Program-made: the position numbers and the translations under genes
Notes under the pieces: model-generated
Seen by the model: only the letters and a program-made list of their open reading frames with translations
Told to the model about the DNA's origin: nothing
The model's database searches: none
In this document: positions 47,522-55,477 of the stretch, piece by piece
Layout: each line of letters starts with the position of its first letter
Position numbering within the stretch: position 1 is the first letter of the stretch
Source: Nitrosomonas ureae
GTDB taxonomy: Bacteria > Pseudomonadota > Gammaproteobacteria > Burkholderiales > Nitrosomonadaceae
Length of the DNA stretch: 64,000 bases
Assembly: GCF_001455205.1 (NCBI RefSeq)
Contig: NZ_CP013341.1
Location: 2,480,001-2,544,000 of the forward strand
Reading direction: 5' to 3'

Positions 47522-47854
47522 ATGAAAAACCAAATCAGTTATTCACCGGAAGTACGAGAACGAGCGGTAAGATTGGTATTCGAGCAACAAAAGGAGCATG
47601 AATCGCAATGGATGGCGATCAAGTCGATCGCATCAAAGATTGGCTGTACAGCGGAGACGTTGCGCACCTGGGTAAGACGAACAGAGATTGATCAGGGAAT
47701 TCGAGGCGGCCTGTCGACTGCGGATCGTGAGCGGCTCAAGGAATTGGAACAGGAGAATCGGGAATTAAAGCGAGCTAACGAGATATTACGTAAGGCATCG
47801 GCCTATTTCGCGCAGGCGGAGCTCGTATATGGACGCCTCCAGTTTGCCAAGTGA
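47522..47854 (+). pseudogene. IS3-B copy 1 OrfA, 3' end replaced by IS1111 sequence
   Basis: The first 101 codons match intact OrfA at 61220-61540 (one Lys/Glu change) through ASAYFAQAEL. At 47825/47826 IS1111 begins and the frame ends with VYGRLQFAK instead of DRRPK. It separates orfA from orfB. Confidence 0.85.
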
Positions 47855-48100
47855 TTTTCTGTCATTTTGGGGTAGAAGGTTAAGATCGCAGTCGTATATT
47901 CGGGCTATTTGTGCGCTCATTTTGGCCATGCGCTGCCCAGGATGGAATCTGCTTGTCGGCTCCCAAACGACCGCACAGCATTGACCTATTGGTCCTTGCT
48001 ATCGAGCTCCACGGGTTTTGCCAGCACCGGTCTGACCTGTCTATGCCATCACGTCAATTAGTCACCTGTAGCAATCAAGAAAGAGATATAAAGTTGTAGT
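47842..48100 (-). ncRNA. Predicted guide-RNA region (seekRNA/bridge RNA) of the IS1111 element
   Basis: This about 260-base non-coding part lies 3' of the transposase, where IS1111-group elements encode their guide RNA (family knowledge). On the minus strand it contains GGAGCTCGA (48002-48010). That is identical to the nine target bases spanning the insertion point (GGAGCTCG at 47818-47825 plus A at 50551). The inner GAGCTC is palindromic, so which strand is paired is ambiguous. I did not find a convincing left-target guide. RNA ends unknown. Confidence 0.4.
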
Positions 48101-48564
48101 CTCAGCTAGGTCGCTGCCAACTGGTTTGCCAATTGATCGCGGAAATTTCTATCAAAATTCCGCTTTTGTGTTATCACGGCCCAGGCAATGCGGGCATTGC
48201 GATTAGCCATAGCCACGACTGCCACGTTCATGTGTTTTCTGGCCACCCATCCCATAATAGTCTTGTCCTGCTTTTGTACATTGGGAGAACTGCGCACAGT
48301 GGCTACGACGGCTCTCGCGCCATGCACGAGGAGCCTGCGTAAATAACCGTCACCACGCTTGCTGGTTCCTAGCAGCACGGGTTTGCCTCCTGTCGAGTGC
48401 TGTCTAGGGACTAAACCTAACCATGCGGCCAACTGCCGTCCTGCCCGAAACTGAGTGGCGTTGCCAACGTATGCTTCTAATGCTGAAGCGGTAATTGGAC
48501 CAATGCCAGGAATCGTCTGCAGACGACGCGTAACGTCAGACTGACGGGCATGCATTTCAATTTG

Positions 48565-49845
48565 AAGATTCCTGCACAACCTCGCCTGGCAGTGCAATAA
48601 CCAACTAAAATAGAGGGGGTTAAAAGACAGTTGGAGCAAAAGATGCAGATGAGTTTTGGAACACTGGAATTAGCAGAGCGATTGAAGCGAGAAAATGTTC
48701 TGGTGAAGATTGATGCCCTAATTGAGTGGGAGGACTTACGTCCGAAACTTACGGGTTTATACAAGCGCGAGTTATCGCATGGTGGAGGCCAAGAGCCGTT
48801 TGATGGGTTGTTGATGTTCAAAGCGATCCTGCTAGGTCAGTGGCATAGTTTATCGGACGCTGCGTTGGAGCAAGCACTGTGTGTACGCATTGATTTTCTG
48901 CAATTTTGCGGACTGTCCTTGTCGGATGCGATACCGGACGAAACCACTTTGTGCCGGTTCCGTAACCGGCTAATAACCAACGACCGGCTAGATGATCTGC
49001 TGGCCTCTATTAATGAACAGCTTCAATGCCACGGATTGATGATCAAGGGTGCGACAGGAGCGGTCATTGATGCCACGCTGATTGAGTCAGCGGCACGCCC
49101 TAAAAAGACCATCACACTGGAAGTGGATGCCGAAGAAGGTAAGGTTGTTCAGTTTGAAGATGGCAGTCAACCTGGAATCAACTGTATCGAAGAACAAAGC
49201 GCGGATCCGGATGCGACCTGGCTAAAGAAAGGCAGGAAGTCGCAGTTTGGCTACCGCAGTTACCTGGTGGTGGACGCACAAGACGGCTATGTGCGCGGGG
49301 TTCACACCGCCCCTGCCAACCAGAGCGAAATGATGCATTTCGAAGCCGCTATCGATGGTGCGCATATCGAGGCGAATCGGGTGTATGCCGACAAGGGATC
49401 CGCCAGCAATGCCAATCGGCAATTTCTAAGAAAGCAAAAGATCAAGAGCGCAATCATGCATCGCGCGTACAAGAATAAACCCCTCTCGTCACGCCAGAAG
49501 CTGGCGAATCAATTGATCAGTAAAAAACGCTATATTGTCGAACAGTGTTTCGGCACAATCAAACGCTTATTCAGAATGGGACGCGCCAGCTACTTCGGTA
49601 CGACGAAAGTCAACGCCCAAGTCATACTGAAAAGTATCTGCATGAATCTAAAGAAAGCAGCCAACAAAATCTTCGTAGACCAACCATTAAGGGGAGCGAT
49701 CCGTCCAAATATTACATAAAAGGGGAAAAATTCACCTAAAAAAAGGAAAAAACTTCACTTTCTATTAAAGTGACGTGCAACAAGTGTCACTTGGAAAATT
49801 TTCTCTGTCGCTACAGCAAAATTCTTGCGGTTGTGCAGAGGTCTT
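48565..49845 (+). mobile_element. IS5-family element, copy 2
   Basis: Same inverted ends as copy 1. It is flanked by a perfect 4-bp target duplication TTTG (48561-48564 and 49846-49849). It is inserted in the IS1111 transposase gene, making the third level of nesting here. Confidence 0.9.
48643..49719 (+). CDS. IS5-family transposase, copy 2 (intact)
   Basis: Protein of 358 residues from the ATG at 48643, which has GGAG six bases upstream. The N-terminal DUF772-like domain has FDGLLMFKAILLGQWHSLSD and DETTLCRFRNRL. The DDE core has AVIDATLIESAA, VYADKGSASNANRQF and EQCFGTIKRLFRMGRASYFG. The rest is almost identical to copy 1. Probably active. Confidence 0.93.
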   Translation: MQMSFGTLELAERLKRENVLVKIDALIEWEDLRPKLTGLYKRELSHGGGQEPFDGLLMFKAILLGQWHSLSDAALEQALCVRIDFLQFCGLSLSDAIPDETTLCRFRNRLITNDRLDDLLASINEQLQCHGLMIKGATGAVIDATLIESAARPKKTITLEVDAEEGKVVQFEDGSQPGINCIEEQSADPDATWLKKGRKSQFGYRSYLVVDAQDGYVRGVHTAPANQSEMMHFEAAIDGAHIEANRVYADKGSASNANRQFLRKQKIKSAIMHRAYKNKPLSSRQKLANQLISKKRYIVEQCFGTIKRLFRMGRASYFGTTKVNAQVILKSICMNLKKAANKIFVDQPLRGAIRPNIT

Positions 49846-50563
49846 TTTGTGAGGTTACGTTGTCGATACGCTGATCCAGTTCTCCGATATGCTCCCATTG
49901 CTGCCTGATGCAGCTGACGAGAAATGTGGGCGAGATCTTCATAAGATCCTCAAGCATAGCGGGGATTGTGTTATGCAATGCTCTGCGCCCTGCTGGGGCT
50001 GTTAAACCGAATTCAGTCAATAATCCGCGCAGCTGATTTATAGTGGCTGTTCGCTGGCCTATCAGCATCTCGCGTACCCTATGCAGACTCAGAACCGCCT
50101 GTTGCTCGACAGTTTTTACTGGAACAAAATGCATGTCAGGACGTTGTGCCGCCTCGCAAATAGCACGTGCATCGTTACGGTCGTTCTTATTGGATTTGAC
50201 GAATGGTTTGACGAATGGTTTGACGAATTGTGGCGAAATCAGTCGGACTTCATGGCCCAGTAACTGGCATAACCTGCCCCAGTGATGGGCGCTGGCACAA
50301 GCCTCCATTGCAACCGTAACTGGCTCGCTACGATGCAGATATTCGCTCAGTCTCAAACGTGAAAGCTTGATTGCCTTGACCTGCCTGCCAGTACTATCGA
50401 CAGCATGTAGATGGAATATGTTCTTTGCCAGATCAATGCCAGTGATGGTGATCTTGCTCATAGTAGTCTCCTCGATTTTGTGTGGTTAGGTTTGGGATGT
50501 CCCATTTGAGAGTTATACGTCAACATCAGATGAAGGCGTCCATTCCATTGACCGCCGACCGAA

Positions 50564-51466
50564 ATGATGGTGACATTTGTCGATAGCAACAAAGCGGAAT
50601 ACGGGGTCGAGCCAATCTGCAATGAAATCTGGATTGCCCCGTCGAGCTACTACGAACACAAAGCGCGCGAGCGAGATCCCGATCGATTGCCTGACCGCAT
50701 CAAGCGGGATATGAGACTAGAACTTGATATACAGCGGGTATGGAAAGACAATTTCCGAGTTTATGGTGCTCGCAAAGTATGGCGGCAGTTGCTGCGAGAA
50801 GGTATTGGTGTTGCTCGTTGTACGGTCGAGCGGTTAATGAAGAAGCTTGGAATACAAGGTGTTCGACGCGGCAAAAAGTGTTGGACAACCATTTCGGACG
50901 ATTTGCTTGACCGGCCAACGGACAAGGTTAACCGGCAATTTGTAGCTGCCCGGCCCAATCAACTGTGGGTGGCGGATATTACATTTGTAGCGACATGGAC
51001 AGGATTTGTTTATGTGGCTTTTATCACCGATGTTTTTGCCCGGTATATTGTTGGCTGGCGAGTGAGTCGTTCATTGCGAACGGAACTGATACTGGATGCA
51101 TTGGAACAGGCGCTATGGGCACGGCGGGGAACCTCAGGATTGATTCATCACAGTGATCGAGGCAGCCAGTATTTATCGATTCGCTATACGGAACGTTTGG
51201 CGCAGGCAAATATTGACGCCTCTGTCGGAAGCATCGGAGATTCTTATGACAACGCGCTAGCCGAAACCATCAATGGTTTGTACAAGACCGAAGTCATACG
51301 GCATCGCGGTCCTTGGCGTAGTATCGAAGAAGTAGAATTTGCCACATTGGAATGGGTGGATTGGTTCAACAATCGAAGACTGCTGGACGCAATCGGATAT
51401 GTCCCACCGGCAGAATTTGAAAAGGCGTATCATCGCCAACAGGAAGAGTCAGCTGATGCAGCTTGA
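50564..51466 (+). CDS. IS3-B copy 1 OrfB transposase
   Basis: DDE integrase of 300 residues, identical in sequence to the OrfB at 60321-61223. It has HTH_21 YGARKVWRQLLREG, catalytic WVADITFVATW, IHHSDRGSQYLS and SYDNALAETINGLYK. The coding frame is intact, but it is cut off from OrfA by IS1111, so a normal OrfAB fusion cannot be made from this copy. Confidence 0.92.
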   Translation: MMVTFVDSNKAEYGVEPICNEIWIAPSSYYEHKARERDPDRLPDRIKRDMRLELDIQRVWKDNFRVYGARKVWRQLLREGIGVARCTVERLMKKLGIQGVRRGKKCWTTISDDLLDRPTDKVNRQFVAARPNQLWVADITFVATWTGFVYVAFITDVFARYIVGWRVSRSLRTELILDALEQALWARRGTSGLIHHSDRGSQYLSIRYTERLAQANIDASVGSIGDSYDNALAETINGLYKTEVIRHRGPWRSIEEVEFATLEWVDWFNNRRLLDAIGYVPPAEFEKAYHRQQEESADAA

Positions 51467-51505
51467 TTCAAGAAAACATGTCTCCGGAAAATCCGGGGCG
51501 ATTCA

Positions 51506-51581
51506 ATTGGTTCAATCCCGCTTTCTTCAAACCAGAAATCTGGTATCGTTGTTCTCTGGTGAGCTGCTTGTAGTGCTTCAT
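51506..51581 (-). pseudogene. IS30-A transposase N-terminal remnant
   Basis: Twenty-four codons from an ATG with AAGGAG upstream read MKHYKQLTREQRYQISGLKK and then AGLN, the classical start of an IS30 transposase, and stop where IS3-B begins. The IS30-type inverted end lies 75-95 bases upstream. It pairs with the C-terminal remnant at 42876-43680. Confidence 0.75.
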
Positions 51582-51677
51582 CTGCGCTCCTTTTACTTGG
51601 TCGTTTAAGCAGCTCCGATACTACCGCAGCTTCCCTATAAACTTCCTTACAAAAGTTGCACTTCATAGTTGAATCCG

Positions 51678-52080
51678 CGATTTCATTTACACAGTTGTAT
51701 TAGAATTAAGTACATAAAACAGTACATTACCGATCAATCCAGAGCATCATCTTTTAGATTCAAACCAAAAAATGCATCATGTATAGCTTCAAAACAAATA
51801 ATATCTTCTACCGCTACATCACAGAAACCACCGTGCTGATTTTACAATCAACATTGATCATTATTTCACCAAAGTTGATTATCGGGGATTGGGTAACACC
51901 ATTCCGGAAATTGCCGCAGAGTTCTTAAGAGCAGTATTTCATTCAGTGTTAATTATTTGACATATATATTATTTTAAGAGAATGAGATATGCTGTTTGCG
52001 TATAATCTTTTTTCTATCAAGAAACTGACAAGATTTTATATTGAGCTGATTTTATAAAATATTGCGCGCATTTCGTTAAG
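51678..52080. other. Intergenic region between IS cluster and polysaccharide genes
   Basis: AT-rich 403-base stretch with no gene I can support. An open frame without a start (about 51795-51960, including RADFTINIDHYFTKVDYRGL) could be a decayed gene end but matches nothing I recognise. The promoter of the deacetylase gene must lie here or upstream. Confidence 0.4.
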
Positions 52081-52950
52081 ATGAATATTCTGACTTACGA
52101 TATCGAGGATTGGTTTCATATGCTGGACATTGAGTGTACCGCTACGGAAGCTCATTGGCGCAATTTTAAGCCACGAATTCATGCCAATGTCGATCGTTTG
52201 CTGGAATTAACCTTGCTGCACGGACACCGCGCAACTTTCTTTTGTTTGGGTTGGGTGGGTAAACATTATCCGGAAATTATTCGCCGAATTGATGAGCTTG
52301 GTTTTGAAGTTGCTTCCCACTCGCATATGCACCAACTGGTCTACCAGCAAACCCGACATCAATTCCGAGAAGATTTAAGACGTTCAATTTGTACTCTGGA
52401 AGATATTACTGGTAAAAAAGTTAAAACCTATCGAGCGCCAGGGTTCTCCTTTATTCGAGGAAATACCTGGATAGTCGAAGCTCTGCTTGAGAATGGAATC
52501 GAAAGAGATAGTTCCATTTTTCCCATTGAACGGGGACATGGCGGCTATAAAAGCTTTGGCCGAGCACGGCCTTCCTTGTTAGGTTGTGCAAGCGGACAAA
52601 TTAAAGAATTTCCAATTGGTGTCGGGAATGTTTTGGGTAAAAAATTAGTATTTTCCGGAGGAGGATATTTCAGACTAATGCCGTTCTGGGTGATTCAGAA
52701 ATTGACCAATCAGACTGATTACGTGATGACATACTTTCATCCACGTGATTTTGATGTTGATCAACCCGTTTTAAATATTCCGTTCTATCGAAGATTTAAA
52801 TCCTATATAGGCTTGAAAGGCGCATATAAGAAACTGGATCTATGGTTGGCCGGGAACAGGTTTATTGACATCGAAGCAGCCGATAAACTGGTGAATTGGA
52901 CAAAAGCGCCTGTTGTTATGATGCAATCCTGTAGTGGGCGTTTCGAATAG
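52081..52950 (+). CDS. Polysaccharide deacetylase (XrtA/PEP-CTERM-locus type, DUF3473)
   Basis: NodB-fold deacetylase of 289 residues. It begins MNILTYDIEDWFHMLD, with the catalytic Asp and metal Asp. It has the metal-binding HSHMHQL, the RAPGFSF loop and the C-terminal FHPRDFD and YIGLKGAY segments typical of the family found in exosortase/EPS loci. It probably N-deacetylates an exopolysaccharide precursor outside the cytoplasm. The start site has a weak ribosome binding site. It is 12 bases upstream of the sugar-phosphate transferase gene. Confidence 0.88.
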   Translation: MNILTYDIEDWFHMLDIECTATEAHWRNFKPRIHANVDRLLELTLLHGHRATFFCLGWVGKHYPEIIRRIDELGFEVASHSHMHQLVYQQTRHQFREDLRRSICTLEDITGKKVKTYRAPGFSFIRGNTWIVEALLENGIERDSSIFPIERGHGGYKSFGRARPSLLGCASGQIKEFPIGVGNVLGKKLVFSGGGYFRLMPFWVIQKLTNQTDYVMTYFHPRDFDVDQPVLNIPFYRRFKSYIGLKGAYKKLDLWLAGNRFIDIEAADKLVNWTKAPVVMMQSCSGRFE

Positions 52951-52961
52951 TCAGTGCTTTT

Positions 52962-54635
52962 ATGGCTGAAATGTCATTAGAATTCACTGGGTTAATTTTA
53001 TCTTTGGCAATTTTCTTGTCCATGCTGCTTATGCCGATTACTTCCCGCCTGGCTCAGAAGATCGGAGCGATAGATATTCCAAAACTCCGGAGTATTCATA
53101 CAACGCCAAAGCCGCGCATGGGTGGCATAGCGATTTCAATTAGTTTTGTGATAATTTGCTTGATTTTTCTTCCAGTGAACGCTTTTTTTATTGCCTTTTT
53201 GACAGGATTGATCGCAATCGTCATAACCGGTGCCATTGACGACATAATGGAAATTTCACCAGGCTGGAAGTTCCTGGGGCAATTTTTATCCGCAACATTA
53301 TTTGTTTATCTGAGCGGTATGCAAGTTGAGTATATTGGAGATATTCTAAGCATTGGTGACATCGAGTTGGGTAAAACATCAGTGATTTTCACGGTATTTC
53401 TCTTGGTGGGCATCATAAATGCACTTAACTTTGCAGATGGCCTGGATAGTCTGGCGGGTGGAATCTCAGTAATTGCATTGGTATTCTTAGGTTATTTTGC
53501 TTGGAGCGTTGATCGCGAGTGGTTAATGATAATTGCTATTTCTCTAATTGGTGCAATTATTGGTTTCTTGCGTCACAACAGCTATCCCACGAGAGTTTTT
53601 ATGGGCGATAGCGGGAGTATGATGCTGGGTTATGTGTTAGGGGTGATGCTTGTCAGTTTGAGTCATACTGCTCCGCAATTGCCGTTATCCGCGCTTGCTA
53701 TGGTAATTGCGCTGCCATTGTTTGATACATTATCAGTAATGACATGGCGCATTTCTTCTAAGAACAGTCCATTTCTTTCTGATCGAACGCATTTGCACCA
53801 TCGTTTGATTGATATTGGTTTGTCTCATCCGACAGTAGTATCTGTGATCTATCTTGCGATGTTTGCTTTCGGTTTATTGGCGATCATGCTGCAATCCAAA
53901 CCGGATTGGGTCATTTTTTTGAGTTTGATCAGCGCAGGATTATTGGTGTTTTCATGGTTCTTGTTCGTGCGAAGAACCGGTATTCGCAGCAAAAAATGGA
54001 CGATTCATTACTTTGATAAATTCAGGCAATCTGATATTTATAAATTGATAGCTCACTGGCTTGATAGGTGGCATTCGATTGGTATCTCAATACTAGTAGC
54101 ATTGCTGCTTCCTGCGCTGCTTGCGCCATTGCTTGGTTTAAGTGGTAGTAAGGTTCTGATGTTATTTGGCCTTGCGGTATTGTTGGTATTTTTTTCCTTT
54201 CGTAAGCGTCGTGCGGCGGATTTAAGTATTCTGCATGGCACTTTGTATTTAAATATTTTTGCGCTGATACTGGTCTACAATCTCTCAGTGCTGGTTCATT
54301 TTTCCTGGCTTCATGAATATCTAAGGGCACTATCAGCGATAGCATGGTTGTGGGTGGTGTTGAATTTGGCGTTCACCGAATGTAAAGAAATTATCCTTTT
54401 GTCAGACTTTGAGCTGTTGGTTCTTCTCATTATCGGGTTTGTGGCTTTTATATTTATGAGGGATTTGCAAGTGTCTCCTCTGGTTTTGCAAGCTGTGCAG
54501 CACACTTTCTTGTTATCTATTCCATTTATGATGGTTATGAAAATCAATATTCGTAATCATGGCCAGGATCATTTATATATTTTCTTGCCCGTTATTGCGC
54601 TTGTCATCATGGCGACCAGAATCTCATTGGCGTAG
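52962..54635 (+). CDS. MraY/WecA-family undecaprenyl-phosphate sugar-1-phosphate transferase with C-terminal extension
   Basis: Membrane enzyme of 557 residues that starts lipid-linked polysaccharide synthesis. The first about 330 residues carry the family signatures: PKPRMGGIAI, GAIDDIMEISPGWKFLGQ, INALNFADGLDSLAGG, FMGDSGSMMLGY and the RTHLHHRLIDIG histidine motif. The last about 220 residues form another five to six hydrophobic helices not present in ordinary WecA proteins. The extension's function is unknown. Followed by a good terminator, so the EPS run here has only two genes. Confidence 0.88.
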   Translation: MAEMSLEFTGLILSLAIFLSMLLMPITSRLAQKIGAIDIPKLRSIHTTPKPRMGGIAISISFVIICLIFLPVNAFFIAFLTGLIAIVITGAIDDIMEISPGWKFLGQFLSATLFVYLSGMQVEYIGDILSIGDIELGKTSVIFTVFLLVGIINALNFADGLDSLAGGISVIALVFLGYFAWSVDREWLMIIAISLIGAIIGFLRHNSYPTRVFMGDSGSMMLGYVLGVMLVSLSHTAPQLPLSALAMVIALPLFDTLSVMTWRISSKNSPFLSDRTHLHHRLIDIGLSHPTVVSVIYLAMFAFGLLAIMLQSKPDWVIFLSLISAGLLVFSWFLFVRRTGIRSKKWTIHYFDKFRQSDIYKLIAHWLDRWHSIGISILVALLLPALLAPLLGLSGSKVLMLFGLAVLLVFFSFRKRRAADLSILHGTLYLNIFALILVYNLSVLVHFSWLHEYLRALSAIAWLWVVLNLAFTECKEIILLSDFELLVLLIIGFVAFIFMRDLQVSPLVLQAVQHTFLLSIPFMMVMKINIRNHGQDHLYIFLPVIALVIMATRISLA

Positions 54636-54682
54636 TGCAACTGATTGCTCTCAATTGATAAAGTACAGGTTGAGTCGTGTTG

Positions 54683-54703
54683 AATTGGGTTGCGCCAATT
54701 TTT
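54683..54703 (+). terminator. Rho-independent terminator after the transferase gene
   Basis: AATTGG and CCAATT form a perfect stem with a 6-base loop, followed by TTT (five T in total). It lies 48 bases after the stop codon. Confidence 0.55.
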
Positions 54704-54745
54704 CAGCAATTACAGTGCATAAAATTTCTGAAGGTTTATAGGACT

Positions 54746-55477
54746 TCATATCCATCCTTCCTGCAGCATCACGCTGCCAATCAAATGGGTTGCTGCCTCG
54801 CTGCCCTGTGCAATTTCGACAGCCAGCCATTTTCGCTCAATTTGGCCGTTAGCCAACCGCGACATTTGCACGCTGAGCTCATCGTCTGTGGCGGAGCGAT
54901 CCAGTGTCCGGGAATAGACTGTTTGTACGTAGTCTGCGTCGGTTAACGCATCCAGATCGGCGCGCTGCTGGAACCAATCCAGAATTGTGTCAGGATCGAT
55001 CTGATCTTGCAGGGCTTCCCGCCCCAATTGCCATTCAGCCATAGTGGCATCCCGATCGAAGAAGCTATGGAATAGGCGGCCTAAAATCCCTTCGGTTGCA
55101 TTGTGTGCAATGACAACCGATTCTCCATTATCAAAGGCAATCATTTCAGCATTCTTCAGATTCAACATGGCGCCATCACTTAATTGCGTTAATTCCAGCC
55201 AGTCACCTGAAAATTCCACATGCACATTCTCACGCGTGCCCGGCAACTGCAGAACATCATGGCCTGCACCACCATCGGCATTTATGGATAATCCCAGCGG
55301 CAGATAACCGAGATCGTTTTCATCGCTGCCCGTAAAGTTTCGGATTGCGTCCAGGCGGATAATCGACGGATTGGTGTTCAGGCCTGCGAGCAATTCATCA
55401 CTGGTCTTATCTTGGAATCCAATGGCTTCAGGAAGGTTGTAAAAAGCTGTCAGGATATCATCAGGAGTCGCATCCTC
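54746..55477 (-). pseudogene. C-terminal piece of the RTX protein: second beta/RTX-like segment and DUF4214
   Basis: Open frame continuing the central piece after TAG: EDATPDDILTAFYNLP, then a segment INADGGAGHDVLQLPGTREN, then DUF4214-like helices (LGRLFHSFFDRDATMAEWQ, YVQTVYSRTLDRSATDDEL) and a C-terminus VMLQEGWI. DUF4214 often closes type I-secreted surface proteins. Without read-through this part is not made, because no start with a ribosome binding site is evident. Confidence 0.75.

Larger units (their letters stand above)
48106..50461 (-). pseudogene. IS1111-group transposase split by IS5 copy 2
   Basis: The N-terminal part (49846-50461) has GIDLAKNIFHLHAVD, VAMEACASAHHWGR and NKNDRNDARAI (DEDD acidic residues). 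The C-terminal part (48106-48564) has IPGIGPITASALEAY and QHSTGGKPVLLGTSKRGDGY with the catalytic serine. Removing the IS5 and one TTTG copy restores the continuous reading IDNVTSQIEMHARQ. An in-frame 12-bp unit is repeated near 50200, giving FVKPFVKPFVK. Confidence 0.9.
47826..50550 (-). mobile_element. IS1111-group (IS110-family) element, interrupted by IS5 copy 2
   Basis: The subterminal inverted repeats GGACGCCTCC (47831-47840) and GAAGGCGTCC (50532-50541) lie a few bases inside the ends, the hallmark of the IS1111 group. Removing 47826-50550 joins GGAGCTCG to ACCGCCGACC exactly as in the intact IS3-B copy. Without the IS5 insertion the element is about 1440 bases. Confidence 0.82.
47472..51505 (+). 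mobile_element. IS3-family element IS3-B copy 1, interrupted by IS1111
   Basis: Ends TGAATCGTCCCGGTATTTCC and (minus strand) TGAATCGCCCCGGATTTTCC. Same element as the intact copy at 60282-61590. OrfA and orfB are separated by 2.7 kb of IS1111 plus IS5. The two outer flanks (ctc and att) do not form a 3-bp repeat, and the right flank is the IS30-A N-terminus while the left flank is unrelated, so this copy has been involved in a rearrangement. Confidence 0.85.
42871..51677 (-). mobile_element. Ancestral IS30-family element (IS30-A) split apart by a stack of later insertions
   Basis: The left end (GGATTCAATTTCGAAGTGCA, from 42872) and the inverted right end (GGATTCAACTATGAAGTGCA read on the minus strand from about 51676) match at 19 of 22 bases. 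Next to the right end is the transposase N-terminus and next to the left end its C-terminus, both on the minus strand. This fits one element opened by about 7.9 kb of other sequence, with roughly 50 codons lost in between. Two separate fragments is the alternative. Confidence 0.6.

Noticed and set aside
45204..49845. Composite transposon made of the two IS5 copies carrying the methyltransferase
   Set aside because: Each IS5 copy has its own local target repeat (TTTA and TTTG) inside a different host element, so they inserted independently.
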